Positions 23,664 to 32,745 are shown, counted from the stretch's first letter. The stretch: DNA of 39,781 bases from Halomonas fontilapidosi (GCF_014192285.1 NZ_JACHXQ010000017.1:1-39781); one strand, 5' to 3'. The notes: generated from the sequence alone by a model not told the origin. Made by a program: numbers and translations.

Positions 23664-24097
23664 ATCTTATCCGTCAGGTGCTCGGCACTGTCGCCGGCCC
23701 AGTGATGGAGGTCATCGACCAGGCCGTCACCGACAAGGACCAGGCCGCCCGGCTCAAGGCCGAGCTACAGCGCCGCCTGATCGACCAGCAGGACGCCGGC
23801 CTCGAGGCGCGCATGAAGGTGGTGCTCGCCGAGGCCAGCGGCGAGAGCTGGCTACAGCGCAACTGGCGCCCGATCCTGATGCTGGTCATCGTTGCCATCG
23901 TCGCCAACAACTACCTGCTCGCCCCCTATCTCGGCGCCATGTTCGGCGTCGGCCTGCACCTCGAGCTGCCCGAGCCGCTATGGAACCTGATGACCCTCGG
24001 CGTGGGCGGCTATATCGCCGGGCGGAGCGGCGAGAAGATCGCCGGCACTCTCAAGGGCCGTCGCGGCACCTTCCTCGACGAGGCCGACACTAGATGA
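23660..24097 (+). CDS. Holin, three-membrane-segment GTA type
   Basis: The 145-residue protein has a charged N-terminal helix (KDQAARLKAELQRRLIDQQD), the conserved ESWLQRNWRPILML entry into the membrane and hydrophobic segments ILMLVIVAIVANNYLL, an APYLGAMFGVG stretch and LWNLMTLGVGGYIAGRSGEK. This is the pattern of the GTA_holin_3TM family. It should open the inner membrane for the endolysin. The order endolysin then holin is reversed compared with P2 (Y then K). It overlaps R by ATGA. Confidence 0.87.
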   Translation: MNLIRQVLGTVAGPVMEVIDQAVTDKDQAARLKAELQRRLIDQQDAGLEARMKVVLAEASGESWLQRNWRPILMLVIVAIVANNYLLAPYLGAMFGVGLHLELPEPLWNLMTLGVGGYIAGRSGEKIAGTLKGRRGTFLDEADTR

Positions 24098-24576
24098 AGA
24101 AGCTCCACTCGCTGCGCGCCTACCTGCTCGAGCGCATCCCCGACCTCAAGCGTAACCCCGACCGGCTGCTCACTTTCATCGAGGACGGCAGCATCGAGTT
24201 CCATCGTGGCGCCCACCTCTCGCACCAGTACCGGGTGCCGGTGCGCGTCGTGCTTACCGACCACGCCGGCGAGCTCGACACCGTGATCATCCCGCTGCTG
24301 CAGTGGCTCAGCCGCTACCAGCCCGACCTGGTGCCCGAGGAGACCGTCAGCTTCCAGGCCGAGCTGCTCGACAACCAGCGCTGGGATCTCGCCATCGACG
24401 TCACCCTCACCGAGCGCGTGGTGGCACTCGTCGACTGCGACGCCGGCACCATCCACGTCGACCATCGCCAGCCCGAGTTCGAGATCGACCCCTGTGCCGC
24501 CGGCAACTGGCAGCTCTACATCCGCGACGTCGACGACAGCGAGGAGTACGACCTGGTCGCCGAGTGGGAGCAGTGA
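24094..24576 (+). CDS. R: Tail completion protein R
   Basis: The 160-residue protein (P2 gpR, 155) begins MKKLHSLRAYLLERIPDLKRNPDRLLTFIEDG, a clear family start, and ends with the FEIDPCAAGNWQLYIRD-type segment. With gpS it completes the head-proximal end of the tail. It is translationally coupled to the holin. Confidence 0.92.
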   Translation: MKKLHSLRAYLLERIPDLKRNPDRLLTFIEDGSIEFHRGAHLSHQYRVPVRVVLTDHAGELDTVIIPLLQWLSRYQPDLVPEETVSFQAELLDNQRWDLAIDVTLTERVVALVDCDAGTIHVDHRQPEFEIDPCAAGNWQLYIRDVDDSEEYDLVAEWEQ

Positions 24577-24577
24577 C

Positions 24578-25036
24578 ATGAGCGATGACCTGGACGCCCT
24601 CGAGGACTGGATCGGCCCGCTGATCGAGCGCCTGCAACCCGCTGAACGCAGAAAGCTCGCCCGCGACATCGCCCAGGTGCTGCGCAAGCGCCAGGCTGCG
24701 CGCATCAAGCGCCAGGAGAACCCCGACGGCAGCCCCTTCGCGCCCCGCAAGCCCCAGGCCCGCGAGCAGGCCGGCGCCATCCGTCGCGGCGTGATGTTCG
24801 CCAAGATCCGCCAGGCCAAGTACCTCAAGGGGCGCGGCCAGGCCGACGCCGCCACCGTCGGCTTCGCCGGGCGCGTGGCGCGCATCGCCCGGGTGCACCA
24901 GTACGGCCTGCGCGACAACGTCGACCGCAACGGCCCCTGGCACGACTACCCCGAGCGCCGCCTGCTCGGCTACAGCGACGCCGATCGCGCCGTGGTGCGC
25001 GACATGATCCTCGAGAGAATCGGCGGCGCCCTATAG
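24578..25036 (+). CDS. S: Tail completion protein S (virion morphogenesis)
   Basis: The 152-residue protein (P2 gpS, 150) has ERRKLARDIAQVLRKRQAARIKRQENPDG, FAKIRQAKYLK and VARIARVHQYGLRD, typical of the family. It is the last gene of this late unit. A 16-base perfect palindrome (25042-25057) follows the stop and directly precedes the next Ogr site. Confidence 0.92.
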   Translation: MSDDLDALEDWIGPLIERLQPAERRKLARDIAQVLRKRQAARIKRQENPDGSPFAPRKPQAREQAGAIRRGVMFAKIRQAKYLKGRGQADAATVGFAGRVARIARVHQYGLRDNVDRNGPWHDYPERRLLGYSDADRAVVRDMILERIGGAL

Positions 25037-25058
25037 CCGCCCGACGCCGCGGCGTCGT

Positions 25059-25081
25059 GTTGTAGCGCTCCGATTCACAAC
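25059..25081 (+). promoter_or_regulatory. Ogr binding dyad and late promoter of the V operon
   Basis: GTTGT-N13-ACAAC is followed after eight bases by CTAGAGCC (25090-25097), the same arrangement as at 32723. The dyad centre is 56 bases upstream of the V start codon, so either the leader is extremely short or the dyad lies closer to the start site than the -55 known for P2. Confidence 0.75.
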
Positions 25082-25125
25082 GCCCCCGGCTAGAGCCAGC
25101 CCCGCCCAGGGGCAACGATGGCGCC

Positions 25126-25737
25126 ATGAGCCAACGCCCCCTGTATAGCGCCGCCGAGCTGCTGCGCCTGATTCACAACCTGGTCCGCCTCGGCACCGTC
25201 GCCGAGGTGGATCACGCCCGCGCCCGGGTGCGCGTGGCCACCGGCGAGATCACCACCGCCTGGCTGCCCTGGCTCGAGGAGCGCGCCGGCACCACCCGCA
25301 CCTGGAACCCGCCCACCGAGGGCGAGCAGGTGGTGGTGTTCGCCCCCGGTGGGGATATGGCCAGCGCCGTGGTACTCGCCGGCCTCTACCGCACCCAGCA
25401 CCCCGCGCCAAGCGACAGCGCCGACAAGTGGCACGCCGTGATGCCCGACGGCGCAGTCATCGAGTACGACCACGCCGCCAGCCACCTGCAGGCCACCCTG
25501 CCCGGCTCGGCCACGCTCGCCGCCCAGGGCGACGTCACCGTCGACACCCCGGCCGCCCTCACCGCCACCGCCGGCAGCGGCGCCACGCTCAACGCCGATA
25601 CCGTGATCAACGGCACGCTCGCCATCAATGGCGGCAGCGTCACCCACAACGGCACCGACATCGGCGACAGCCACCAGCACCCGCAGGGCAACGACAGCGA
25701 CGGCGATAGCCAGCAAAACACCGGAGCGCCCGTATGA
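25126..25737 (+). CDS. V: Baseplate spike protein V
   Basis: The 203-residue protein (P2 gpV, 211) has an OB-fold N-terminal part (LIHNLVRLGTVAEVDHARARVRV, then TEGEQVVVFAPGGDMASAVVL), followed by a beta-helical spike with short repeats (GSATLAAQGDVTVDTPAALTATAG). The SHQHPQG near the end matches the His-x-His iron site at the spike tip. It is the membrane-piercing tip of the tail. The gene ends in an ATGA overlap with W. Confidence 0.94.
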   Translation: MSQRPLYSAAELLRLIHNLVRLGTVAEVDHARARVRVATGEITTAWLPWLEERAGTTRTWNPPTEGEQVVVFAPGGDMASAVVLAGLYRTQHPAPSDSADKWHAVMPDGAVIEYDHAASHLQATLPGSATLAAQGDVTVDTPAALTATAGSGATLNADTVINGTLAINGGSVTHNGTDIGDSHQHPQGNDSDGDSQQNTGAPV

Positions 25738-26072
25738 CCGGCATGAACGCCACCACCGGCCGCGCCCTGGAGGGTGTCGAGCATATCCGCCAGAGCGTGC
25801 GCGACATTCTCGCCACGCCCATCGGTTCGCGCGTCATGCGCCGCGACTACGGCAGCCTGCTGCCCGAGCTGATCGACCGCCCCCTCAACGACGCCACCCT
25901 GCTGCAGGTCTATGCCGCCACCGCCATGGCGCTGATCCGCTGGGAGCCCCGCCTGCGCGTCACCGCCATCCGCCGCGCGGTCAGCAGTGACCGCCCCGGC
26001 CGCGCCGTCATCGAGGTGGAGGGCCAGACCACCGCCGGCCAGCCCATTCGTCTCGAGGTGCCCGCCCCATGA
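25734..26072 (+). CDS. W: Baseplate protein W (gp25-like)
   Basis: The 112-residue protein (P2 gpW, 115) shows the gp25 family pattern HIRQSVRDILATPIGSRVMRRDYGSLLPELIDRP, with the EPR motif in RWEPRLRVTAI. It joins the sheath to the baseplate wedge. It is coupled by ATGA to V and J. Confidence 0.95.
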   Translation: MTGMNATTGRALEGVEHIRQSVRDILATPIGSRVMRRDYGSLLPELIDRPLNDATLLQVYAATAMALIRWEPRLRVTAIRRAVSSDRPGRAVIEVEGQTTAGQPIRLEVPAP

Positions 26073-26980
26073 GTGGAACCATCAACCTCTCGCAACTGCC
26101 CGCACCGACGATCGTCGAGACCCTCGACTTCGAGGCGATCCTCGCCGAGCGCCGCCAGGCGCTGCTCGACCTGGTGCCGGCCAGTCAGCGCACCGAGGTC
26201 GAGGCCACCCTCGAGCGCGAGAGCGAGCCGCTCACCAAGCTCCTCCAGGAGAACGCCTACCGCGAGCTCGTCTGGCGGCAGCGCGTCAACGAGGCGGCCA
26301 AGGCCGTGATGCTCGCCTACTCGCGCGGCGATGACCTCGACCAGTTGGTCTCCAACTTCGAGGTCGAGCGACTGCTGATCGACGCGGGCGACCCCGACGC
26401 CACCCCGCCGGTGCCGCCGACCTACGAGAGTGACGAGGACCTGCGCCTGCGCGCCCAGCAGGCCTGGGAGGGGCTCAGCGTTGCCGGCCCGCGCGGCGCC
26501 TACGTCTTCCACGCCATCAGCGCCGACGGCCGCGTGGCCGACGCCACCGCTATCAGCCCCAGCCCGGCCGAGGCCCTGGTCACCCTGCTCAGCACCGAAG
26601 GTGACGGTACCGCCAGTCAGGACCTCATCGACGTGGTCGACGCCGCCCTCTCCGCCGAGGACATCCGCCCGGTCGGCGACCGCCTGACCGTGCAGTCGGC
26701 CGCCATCACCCCCTACACCGTCGACGCCACCCTCTACGTCTACCCGGGGCCCGAGCAGGAGCCGATCCTCGAGGCCGCCGAGGCGGCCCTGGCCACCTAC
26801 ATCACCGAGCAGCGCCGCCTGGGCCGCGATATCCGCATCTCTGCCATCCATGCCGCCCTGCACGTCGAGGGCGTCCAGCGGGTGGAGCTCGCCGCGCCGA
26901 CCGCCGACGTGGTGCTCGACGACACCCAGGCCGCCCACTGCACCGGCACCACCGTGGTAATCGGGGGCAGCGATGAGTGA
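26069..26980 (+). CDS. J: Baseplate wedge protein J
   Basis: The 303-residue protein (P2 gpJ, 302) begins with INLSQLPAPTIVETLDFEAILAERR and includes YTRGDDL-like SRGDDLDQL, ESDEDLRLRAQQAWEGLSVAGPRGAYVFHA and the C-terminal HVEGVQRVELAAP. It is the gp6-like wedge component. It overlaps I by eight bases. Confidence 0.95.
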   Translation: MSGTINLSQLPAPTIVETLDFEAILAERRQALLDLVPASQRTEVEATLERESEPLTKLLQENAYRELVWRQRVNEAAKAVMLAYSRGDDLDQLVSNFEVERLLIDAGDPDATPPVPPTYESDEDLRLRAQQAWEGLSVAGPRGAYVFHAISADGRVADATAISPSPAEALVTLLSTEGDGTASQDLIDVVDAALSAEDIRPVGDRLTVQSAAITPYTVDATLYVYPGPEQEPILEAAEAALATYITEQRRLGRDIRISAIHAALHVEGVQRVELAAPTADVVLDDTQAAHCTGTTVVIGGSDE

Positions 26981-27602
26981 TAGTCGCCGACCGCTGCTGC
27001 CGCCCAACGGCACGCCCCTGGAACGTGCCGCCGCCGAGGCGCTGGCCGAGATCCAGCGCGTCCCGGTACCGCTTCGCCAACTATGGAACCCGACCACCTG
27101 CCCGCCGCGGCTGCTGCCCTACCTCGCCTGGGCCTTCAGCGTCGATCGCTGGGACCCGAGCTGGTCTGAGGCCGCCAAGCGCGACGTCATCGCCACCGCG
27201 TTCTACATCCACCGCAAGAAGGGCACGATCAGCGCCCTGCGCCGCGTGGTCGAGCCGCTGGGCTACCTGCTCGAGATCATCGAGTGGTGGCAGACCGAGC
27301 CCCTGGGCACCCCGGGCACCTTCGCGCTCAAGATCGGCGTGCTCGATACCGGCATCACCGATGCCATGTACACCGAGCTCGAGCGCCTGGTGGATGACGC
27401 CAAGCCGCTCACTCGCCACATCACCGCCCTGGATCTCGCCGGGGAGAGCAAGGGCATCGTCTACCTCGGCAGCGCCATGTACGACGGCGACGTCACTGCC
27501 GTCTATCCCTTCGTCGCCGCCGAGAGCCAGGTGACCGGCCTGTTCTACCTGGGCGCGGCTACCGACAGCGTCGACACCGCCACCGTGTACCCGCAGCCCT
27601 GA
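26973..27602 (+). CDS. I: Baseplate/tail protein I
   Basis: The 209-residue protein (P2 gpI, 176) has the family core LPPNGTPLERAAAEALAEI, LLPYLAWAFSVDRWDPSW and AFYIHRKKGTISALRRVVEPLGY. The C-terminal 40 residues (YLGSAMYDGDVTAVYPF, YLGAATDSVDTATVYPQ) are two short repeats that P2 gpI lacks in this form and that may adapt to the fibre. It connects baseplate and tail fibre. Confidence 0.94.
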   Translation: MSDSRRPLLPPNGTPLERAAAEALAEIQRVPVPLRQLWNPTTCPPRLLPYLAWAFSVDRWDPSWSEAAKRDVIATAFYIHRKKGTISALRRVVEPLGYLLEIIEWWQTEPLGTPGTFALKIGVLDTGITDAMYTELERLVDDAKPLTRHITALDLAGESKGIVYLGSAMYDGDVTAVYPFVAAESQVTGLFYLGAATDSVDTATVYPQP

Positions 27603-27635
27603 TCGGCCCAGATCGTCACACAACAGGAGACCCAC

Positions 27636-28862
27636 ATGGCCCAGTTCTACACCCTGCTCACCGACGTCGGTCAGGCCAAACTGGCCAACGCCGTCGCCTT
27701 GGGGCAGACCATCGAGATCACCGAGCTCGCCGTCGGCGATGGCGGGGGCAGCCTTCCCACGCCGGACAGTGGTGCAGAGTCACTGATCAATGAAGTGCGT
27801 CGCGCGCCCATCAACACCAGCACCACCGACCCCGATAACCCTTCCTGGATTGTCGTCGAGCAGGTGCTACCACCCGACGTTGGCGGCTGGACCATCCGCG
27901 AGATCGGTATCTTCGACGTCGACGGCGACCTGATCGGCGTCGGCAACTACCCCGAGACCTACAAGCCGGTGCTCGCCGAAGGCTCCAGCCGCACCCAGAC
28001 CGTGCGTTTCGTCCTCGAGGTCAGCGACACCGCCGCCGTCACCCTCAAGGTCGATCCATCCGTGGTGCTCGCGACGAGGGAATATGTCGACGACCAACGC
28101 GCTGAGCACGAGGCCAGCCGCAACCACCCCGCCGCCACCACCAGCGAGCAGGGCATGGTGCAGCTTGCAACCAGCCAGCAGGCCCGAGAAGGTACCCGTA
28201 CCGATCGCGCAGTGCATCCAGCTGGTCTCGTGTCGACGATCAACACCTTGCTGGGCAACACCGCAGGCATTTTGGAGATTACCGAGACTACGCAACTCGA
28301 CGCTGCCGATGCTGGCAAGGCCATCCTAGCCACTGACGGCCCCTTCACAATCACTCTCCCCCCAGTGATCAATATGCGTGATGGCGGGATATGCATGTTC
28401 ATCAACGGTGGAAACGAAGAGATCACGGTCGAGCGCTCTGGAAGCGACGAGATCGCAGCGGGGGGCAGTACAGAAACATCGTTAACTGTTGGGCAGGGTG
28501 ACGCCCTGGTGCTGGTACGGGCGTCTTCGAGCAAGTGGCATGTCGCCGGCGGGTCTACGGCGCTAGAGTTCTCTTCGCTATTTTGGGGTAACAAAGCGAA
28601 CAATGGATACCAAGTACTTCCAGGCGGCTTAATTATTCAGTGGGGGCAGGCATCCTCATCGGGCTCAGCTGGATTGATCACTGCAGCCATGCCTATTGCC
28701 TTTCCGAATGCTTTCCTATTTGGAATAGCGTCCGATTCGGGAGGAAATACCACACGGTCGGTGGCAGGTTCGTGGGACTGGCTTCAATCAACGTTATCAG
28801 AGTTTGCTGCCTACTGGGAAACAAACCCCTCCGACTGGAGTTTTCTAGCAATTGGATATTGA
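27636..28862 (+). CDS. H: Tail fibre protein H
   Basis: Residues 1-160 are the conserved P2 gpH attachment domain (FYTLLTDVGQAKLANAVALGQ, GGWTIREIGIFDVDGDLIGVGNYPE). A tail-fibre repeat HPAATTSEQGMVQLAT follows near residue 170, then a variable shaft. The C-terminal 90 residues (GYQVLPGGLIIQWGQ ... FLAIGY) resemble the Gp53-like fibre tip, which binds the host surface. At 408 residues it is much shorter than P2 gpH (669). Base composition becomes AT-richer from about 28260, so the tip was probably acquired by recombination. Confidence 0.88.
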   Translation: MAQFYTLLTDVGQAKLANAVALGQTIEITELAVGDGGGSLPTPDSGAESLINEVRRAPINTSTTDPDNPSWIVVEQVLPPDVGGWTIREIGIFDVDGDLIGVGNYPETYKPVLAEGSSRTQTVRFVLEVSDTAAVTLKVDPSVVLATREYVDDQRAEHEASRNHPAATTSEQGMVQLATSQQAREGTRTDRAVHPAGLVSTINTLLGNTAGILEITETTQLDAADAGKAILATDGPFTITLPPVINMRDGGICMFINGGNEEITVERSGSDEIAAGGSTETSLTVGQGDALVLVRASSSKWHVAGGSTALEFSSLFWGNKANNGYQVLPGGLIIQWGQASSSGSAGLITAAMPIAFPNAFLFGIASDSGGNTTRSVAGSWDWLQSTLSEFAAYWETNPSDWSFLAIGY

Positions 28863-28870
28863 GGTGAATA

Positions 28871-29449
28871 ATGTATTTCAGCCCATCAAAGAATAGCTTT
28901 TTCCCGAAAGAATTATTATCTCTATATCGTCAAGCCGGTACATGGCCCAGAGACGCTATTGAGGTAACTCAGGCGGAGTGGGAAACCTACGGTTCTGGTA
29001 CAGCGCCTTCGTGTAAGCGTCGGGGTGCCGATGAGAGCGGCCGCCCCACCTGGGTCCAAATTCCGCCGCCTGATCTAGATACTCTAGGCACTCGCAAGCG
29101 CGTGGAGATCGAAACCGCCCGTGACGAGGCCTTCACCAAGGGGAAGCCATATGACATTGCTGGAGAGCAGGACATCGTTCAAACACGTCCACAGGACCAG
29201 ATCAACCTGCTCGCCCTCTCCGCAAAGGCACAGCGCCTGATCGCGGCTGGAAAGGGTGACACCATCATGACGTTCCGCGGTCAGTCCAACGTCAACCACG
29301 AGCTTACCGCCGAAGAAATGGACGTCCTGAGCCTAGCCGCCCTAGAGCACATTGAGGGCATCTACCAGCGCAGTTGGGCACGCAAGGATGATATCGATAC
29401 TGCCATGCGTGAGCGGAACAGGGATAAAATTGATCGAATATCATGGTAA
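28871..29449 (+). CDS. Tail fibre assembly-like protein with DUF4376 domain
   Basis: The 192-residue protein follows the fibre after 8 bases, the place of the P2 fibre chaperone G. Its C-terminal half is a DUF4376 domain (TRKRVEIETARDEAF, QTRPQDQINLLALSAKAQRL, a LTAEEMDVLSLAALEHIEGIY helix), often found in fibre-associated proteins. The N-terminal half contains a Trp-rich YRQAGTWPRDAIEVTQAEW segment typical of this chaperone group. It probably folds or caps the fibre tip. Confidence 0.78.
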   Translation: MYFSPSKNSFFPKELLSLYRQAGTWPRDAIEVTQAEWETYGSGTAPSCKRRGADESGRPTWVQIPPPDLDTLGTRKRVEIETARDEAFTKGKPYDIAGEQDIVQTRPQDQINLLALSAKAQRLIAAGKGDTIMTFRGQSNVNHELTAEEMDVLSLAALEHIEGIYQRSWARKDDIDTAMRERNRDKIDRISW

Positions 29450-29540
29450 CCATAGGCACAAACAGCCTGAGATCTACCCTTTAGCCACATGGCATGATAG
29501 CATCCGAGAATTTGTATAACCCATAAACCGGGATCAAATT

Positions 29541-30692
29541 TTGATTAAAAAACTCACATTATACATCTCAACCGGATTATTAATTTCTGGATGCTTTTCT
29601 TACGAAGAGGCCAAGATAACCGACAACGGAAATCTTCTTTTTTACAACACCCCTGTCACCGCTTCTCATCAAGATAAAAAATATATAACTTACATGACAA
29701 ATCAAGGTGAGATTATACTCGCTACGGTAAAGAACAGGGAGGTGGCACAAAAGACTGTTATTCACTCCTATGGAGAAGACATTAACTGGGACAAAGGCAA
29801 AGCTGATGACCATGCCGCTCCTTCGATCATCCTCGACAAAGCACGGGAACGCTTGATAATTGCCACTTCATATCATGGCACCCCAATGTATGTTTATGAA
29901 TATGATCTTAAAAGCGGGGAAACCAATAAAATCAAGGTAATGGCTGGGCGCTACACTTACCCAAGGCTATTAAGCCACAAAGGGAATATCTATCTTATTT
30001 CAAGACTCCAGCCAGAAGGAATTCTTGCTGGGCACCTGGTCTTGAGACAGGCAGCGGACGATTTCAAAAATGAGAGCATCGTTATCCCCTCAACTGATGG
30101 CGAGGTAGTGTATGCTGGAACACCTGCAGTTAGCAACGATGGTTTCATAATCGCCTATTCCATGCATAGTTATGAAGAAAATCGACTGATCGGGTTTGAG
30201 CTAGTCGAATATTCACTTGAAGAAGATGCAATCTCCAACACATGCGACCTCAGCTATCTTATAGGTGAAGATAGCCATTCAAACAGGCCCACCGGACTTG
30301 GCTACGACGGGCAGTCCATCATGGTAGCAACTGCCTATACTGAAAAACAACAGACACATCGAACAGAAAAATTTGATAATTTCCAGCGAAAAAATGAAAT
30401 CATCGTTGCAAAGGGCGAAAACTGTAGAGATTTTGAAGTCGTAGAAAAGAGAGAGGTCGCGATGCCCTATTACCATACGAGCATCACGGTAAACGACAAG
30501 CTTGAGTATCTCTACTTTGATGAAAGTGAATATTACTCAAACTCAGGAATCTCTGGTTGCTTTGAGTCAGAAAAAATGATGTACCCAAACTTTACCGATG
30601 AAGGCATAGTCTATGCCTCCATGAATCACCAATACTCCATACGCGACTTTGACAACTCCATTATCTACTGTGCCCGAAAAAGTGATTCATAG
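29541..30692 (+). CDS. Outer lipoprotein with BNR-like beta-propeller, phage cargo
   Basis: The 383-residue protein starts at a TTG with GGGA upstream. It has a lipoprotein signal peptide: LLISGC with Cys18 as the lipid site and Phe at +2, which favours the outer membrane. The rest is strand-rich. DDHAAPSIILDKARERLIIATSYHG, MYVYEYDLKSGE and RYTYPRLLSHKGNIYLISR fit the BNR-4 sialidase-like propeller, in which Asp-Asp-His and similar blades bind glycans. The gene is AT-rich against the tail genes around it and sits at the P2 Z/fun accessory locus between G and FI. It may mask or alter a surface receptor in the lysogen. Propeller call moderate; role inferred. Confidence 0.65.
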   Translation: MIKKLTLYISTGLLISGCFSYEEAKITDNGNLLFYNTPVTASHQDKKYITYMTNQGEIILATVKNREVAQKTVIHSYGEDINWDKGKADDHAAPSIILDKARERLIIATSYHGTPMYVYEYDLKSGETNKIKVMAGRYTYPRLLSHKGNIYLISRLQPEGILAGHLVLRQAADDFKNESIVIPSTDGEVVYAGTPAVSNDGFIIAYSMHSYEENRLIGFELVEYSLEEDAISNTCDLSYLIGEDSHSNRPTGLGYDGQSIMVATAYTEKQQTHRTEKFDNFQRKNEIIVAKGENCRDFEVVEKREVAMPYYHTSITVNDKLEYLYFDESEYYSNSGISGCFESEKMMYPNFTDEGIVYASMNHQYSIRDFDNSIIYCARKSDS

Positions 30693-32525
30693 AGCCTCTT
30701 GGATCCATTCCTCGATGAAAGGAATCGCTGTCCTACCATATTTTCGCGAGCCTACTTCGTTCAGATGATGACTATCGAAATAGATAACATCGTCCCCATT
30801 GAAAGGTGCGCGCTCAAAAAAATTGAGCGTGGAAAGGTCCAGAAAATAGGTGTTTGCATAATCGTTAACTAAGCTCTCAACACGGTCGTTAGCCAATTGC
30901 CACTCGTTATTTTTCCCTGAAGCTCGGGGAAAACCGAGAACATTGAAACGCTGAATGCGCTGAACATTCCCCTCCAGCATAGGAACTTGAGACAGCACCA
31001 GCAGCGGCTTATTCATAGACTGAACCTTATCTAAGAATCCGGACAGAGAGTCTATAAAAGTCTCGCTGCGGGTGTGATAGCTCCACATCCCGGCGAGTAC
31101 AACACCATCCACTTGACCAAGCCGCTTCGCGGCTTCTTCAATCTGGCCTCGGCACGGATCATGCGCAAACTCGCTTATACGCTCGATGTCGAACCCCTCA
31201 ATCGGCACACAGCTGCTTGCGGTAACCACCTCGAAACGAACGCTGAGCTCCTCTCCCACCACGTCAGCAAAATAGTTCAGCTGAGCGGCATGGCTGTCAC
31301 CCATCAACAGCAGATTCTTGTCTGCAACACTCTCGCCGCGCGTGCAGCTATCTAAAACTTTGCCATGACAAATCTCGCTCTGTAGCGCATAGCGGGTGAG
31401 CTTGTCGGGCAATGGCTCGACGAGTTTCGAGTTCAGTAGCCCAGCCACCCCAATGGCTGCCGGCACAAACACCACCAGCGCTGCATACCTGGGTACTTTT
31501 TCAAGACTGAAAGAGCGATTTCGGAAAGGTACTTCGACCAGATGATATGAAATGTAAGACAGCGCGAACGTCAGCAGAAGCGCCACGACAATCACCGTGT
31601 TCGTCAGATAATAACTTTCGAAGAAGTATCGGAACGACGCAAGAATGGGCCAGTGCCACAGGTACAACGAGTAAGATAAGGCCCCTATCCGAACCAGTGA
31701 ACCGCTCGAGAGCACTTGATTGCAAACGCTGTTACGCGTTGCAATCAGCATAGCGACACCAATGCAGGCTGGCAAAGCGAGCAGGCCCGGAAACGGTGCG
31801 TGCTCAGTGATGAACCAAAAACTCCCCAACACCATCAGTAGGCCAAGAACCGCAACCGTGTTGCTCGTACGCCGCGACCACGTAGCTCCAAAACCTCCGA
31901 AAGCAAGCAGGCTACCAACCAGAAATTCCGGAATACGTGCGGCTAGGGAGAAGTAAACCGAATGGCTCTGGCCACCGGCCAATTGATACGCCGAGAAGCC
32001 CAGAAGCAATAAGGCGACTGCAGTCAACAGCCACGGTAAAAAACGCCTTGGCACGAACACCAAAACAGCCGGAAGCAAAAGATAGAACTGCATCTCGACC
32101 GCTAGAGACCAGGTATGAAGTAAGGGGAGTTCATGAGAGTCAGGCGCGAAATAGTCGTTATGGCTTGCAAAGTAGTTGTTGCTATTGAAATAGAGCGCCT
32201 CCTTCAGACTCTCCTTGAAAGTCTCAAAGTCACGGGGAATCAACAGCACCGCCATCACCAGGGATGTCATGGCTAGCAAAACCATGTAAGCAGGCACTAT
32301 TCGCCGAACCCGAGCGATATAAAAATGCAGGAACGAGAAGCTGCCACGCTCTAGGTTCCGGAGCACGATGGTGGTGATCAGATATCCCGAAATAACCAGG
32401 AAAACGTCCACACCAACAAATCCGCCGGGCAGCCAGTCGCTGTTGAAGTGAAACAGGATGACCGCCAGTACAGCAAGCGCTCGCAGCCCTTGTATATCAT
32501 CTCTCTGCGCAGCTCGCGATCCCAT
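30687..32525 (-). CDS. Membrane O-acyltransferase with SGNH domain (OafA/YrhL type)
   Basis: The 612-residue protein begins MGSRAAQRDDIQGLRALAVLAVI, the Acyltransferase_3 start with the conserved LRALAVLAVILFHF. About ten membrane segments fill residues 1-365, with SGYLIT, RRIVPAY and HTWSLAVEMQFYLLLP motifs. A periplasmic SGNH hydrolase-like domain follows, with MGDSHAAQL near residue 408 and YFDSHHLNEVGS near 585. Such enzymes O-acetylate lipopolysaccharide O-antigen or other glycans and commonly cause phage serotype conversion. AAAGGAG lies 11 bases before the ATG at 32525. It is convergent with the lipoprotein gene, the two stop codons abutting at 30687-30692. Confidence 0.88.
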   Translation of the reverse strand: MGSRAAQRDDIQGLRALAVLAVILFHFNSDWLPGGFVGVDVFLVISGYLITTIVLRNLERGSFSFLHFYIARVRRIVPAYMVLLAMTSLVMAVLLIPRDFETFKESLKEALYFNSNNYFASHNDYFAPDSHELPLLHTWSLAVEMQFYLLLPAVLVFVPRRFLPWLLTAVALLLLGFSAYQLAGGQSHSVYFSLAARIPEFLVGSLLAFGGFGATWSRRTSNTVAVLGLLMVLGSFWFITEHAPFPGLLALPACIGVAMLIATRNSVCNQVLSSGSLVRIGALSYSLYLWHWPILASFRYFFESYYLTNTVIVVALLLTFALSYISYHLVEVPFRNRSFSLEKVPRYAALVVFVPAAIGVAGLLNSKLVEPLPDKLTRYALQSEICHGKVLDSCTRGESVADKNLLLMGDSHAAQLNYFADVVGEELSVRFEVVTASSCVPIEGFDIERISEFAHDPCRGQIEEAAKRLGQVDGVVLAGMWSYHTRSETFIDSLSGFLDKVQSMNKPLLVLSQVPMLEGNVQRIQRFNVLGFPRASGKNNEWQLANDRVESLVNDYANTYFLDLSTLNFFERAPFNGDDVIYFDSHHLNEVGSRKYGRTAIPFIEEWIQEAL

Positions 32526-32722
32526 GACGTATGTAACTCCTTTCACATGCAGCAATCGATTCGGCATCACCGGCTTTCAGCCAGCGGCGCATCTTACCTC
32601 AAAAGGTATTCACGCCCCAGTTCGACTGTGCGGATGGGCCATATCTGGTCTTCTATCAAACAGGCGGCCCGCACCCGAGCCGCCATCGCGGCAGAGGTCA
32701 ATTCCAAGCTCGAGCGCCCCAT

Positions 32723-32745
32723 GTTGTAGCCCCACCATCCACAAC
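32723..32745 (+). promoter_or_regulatory. Ogr binding dyad and late promoter of the FI operon
   Basis: GTTGT-N13-ACAAC is followed after eight bases by CTAGAGCC (32754-32761), the same order and spacing as at 25059. The FI start is 88 bases beyond the dyad end. It restarts late transcription after the cargo genes. Confidence 0.78.

Noticed and set aside
25042..25057. Perfect 16-base palindrome after gene S as a terminator
   Set aside because: It has no T-run; it may form a hairpin, but the evidence for termination is weak.
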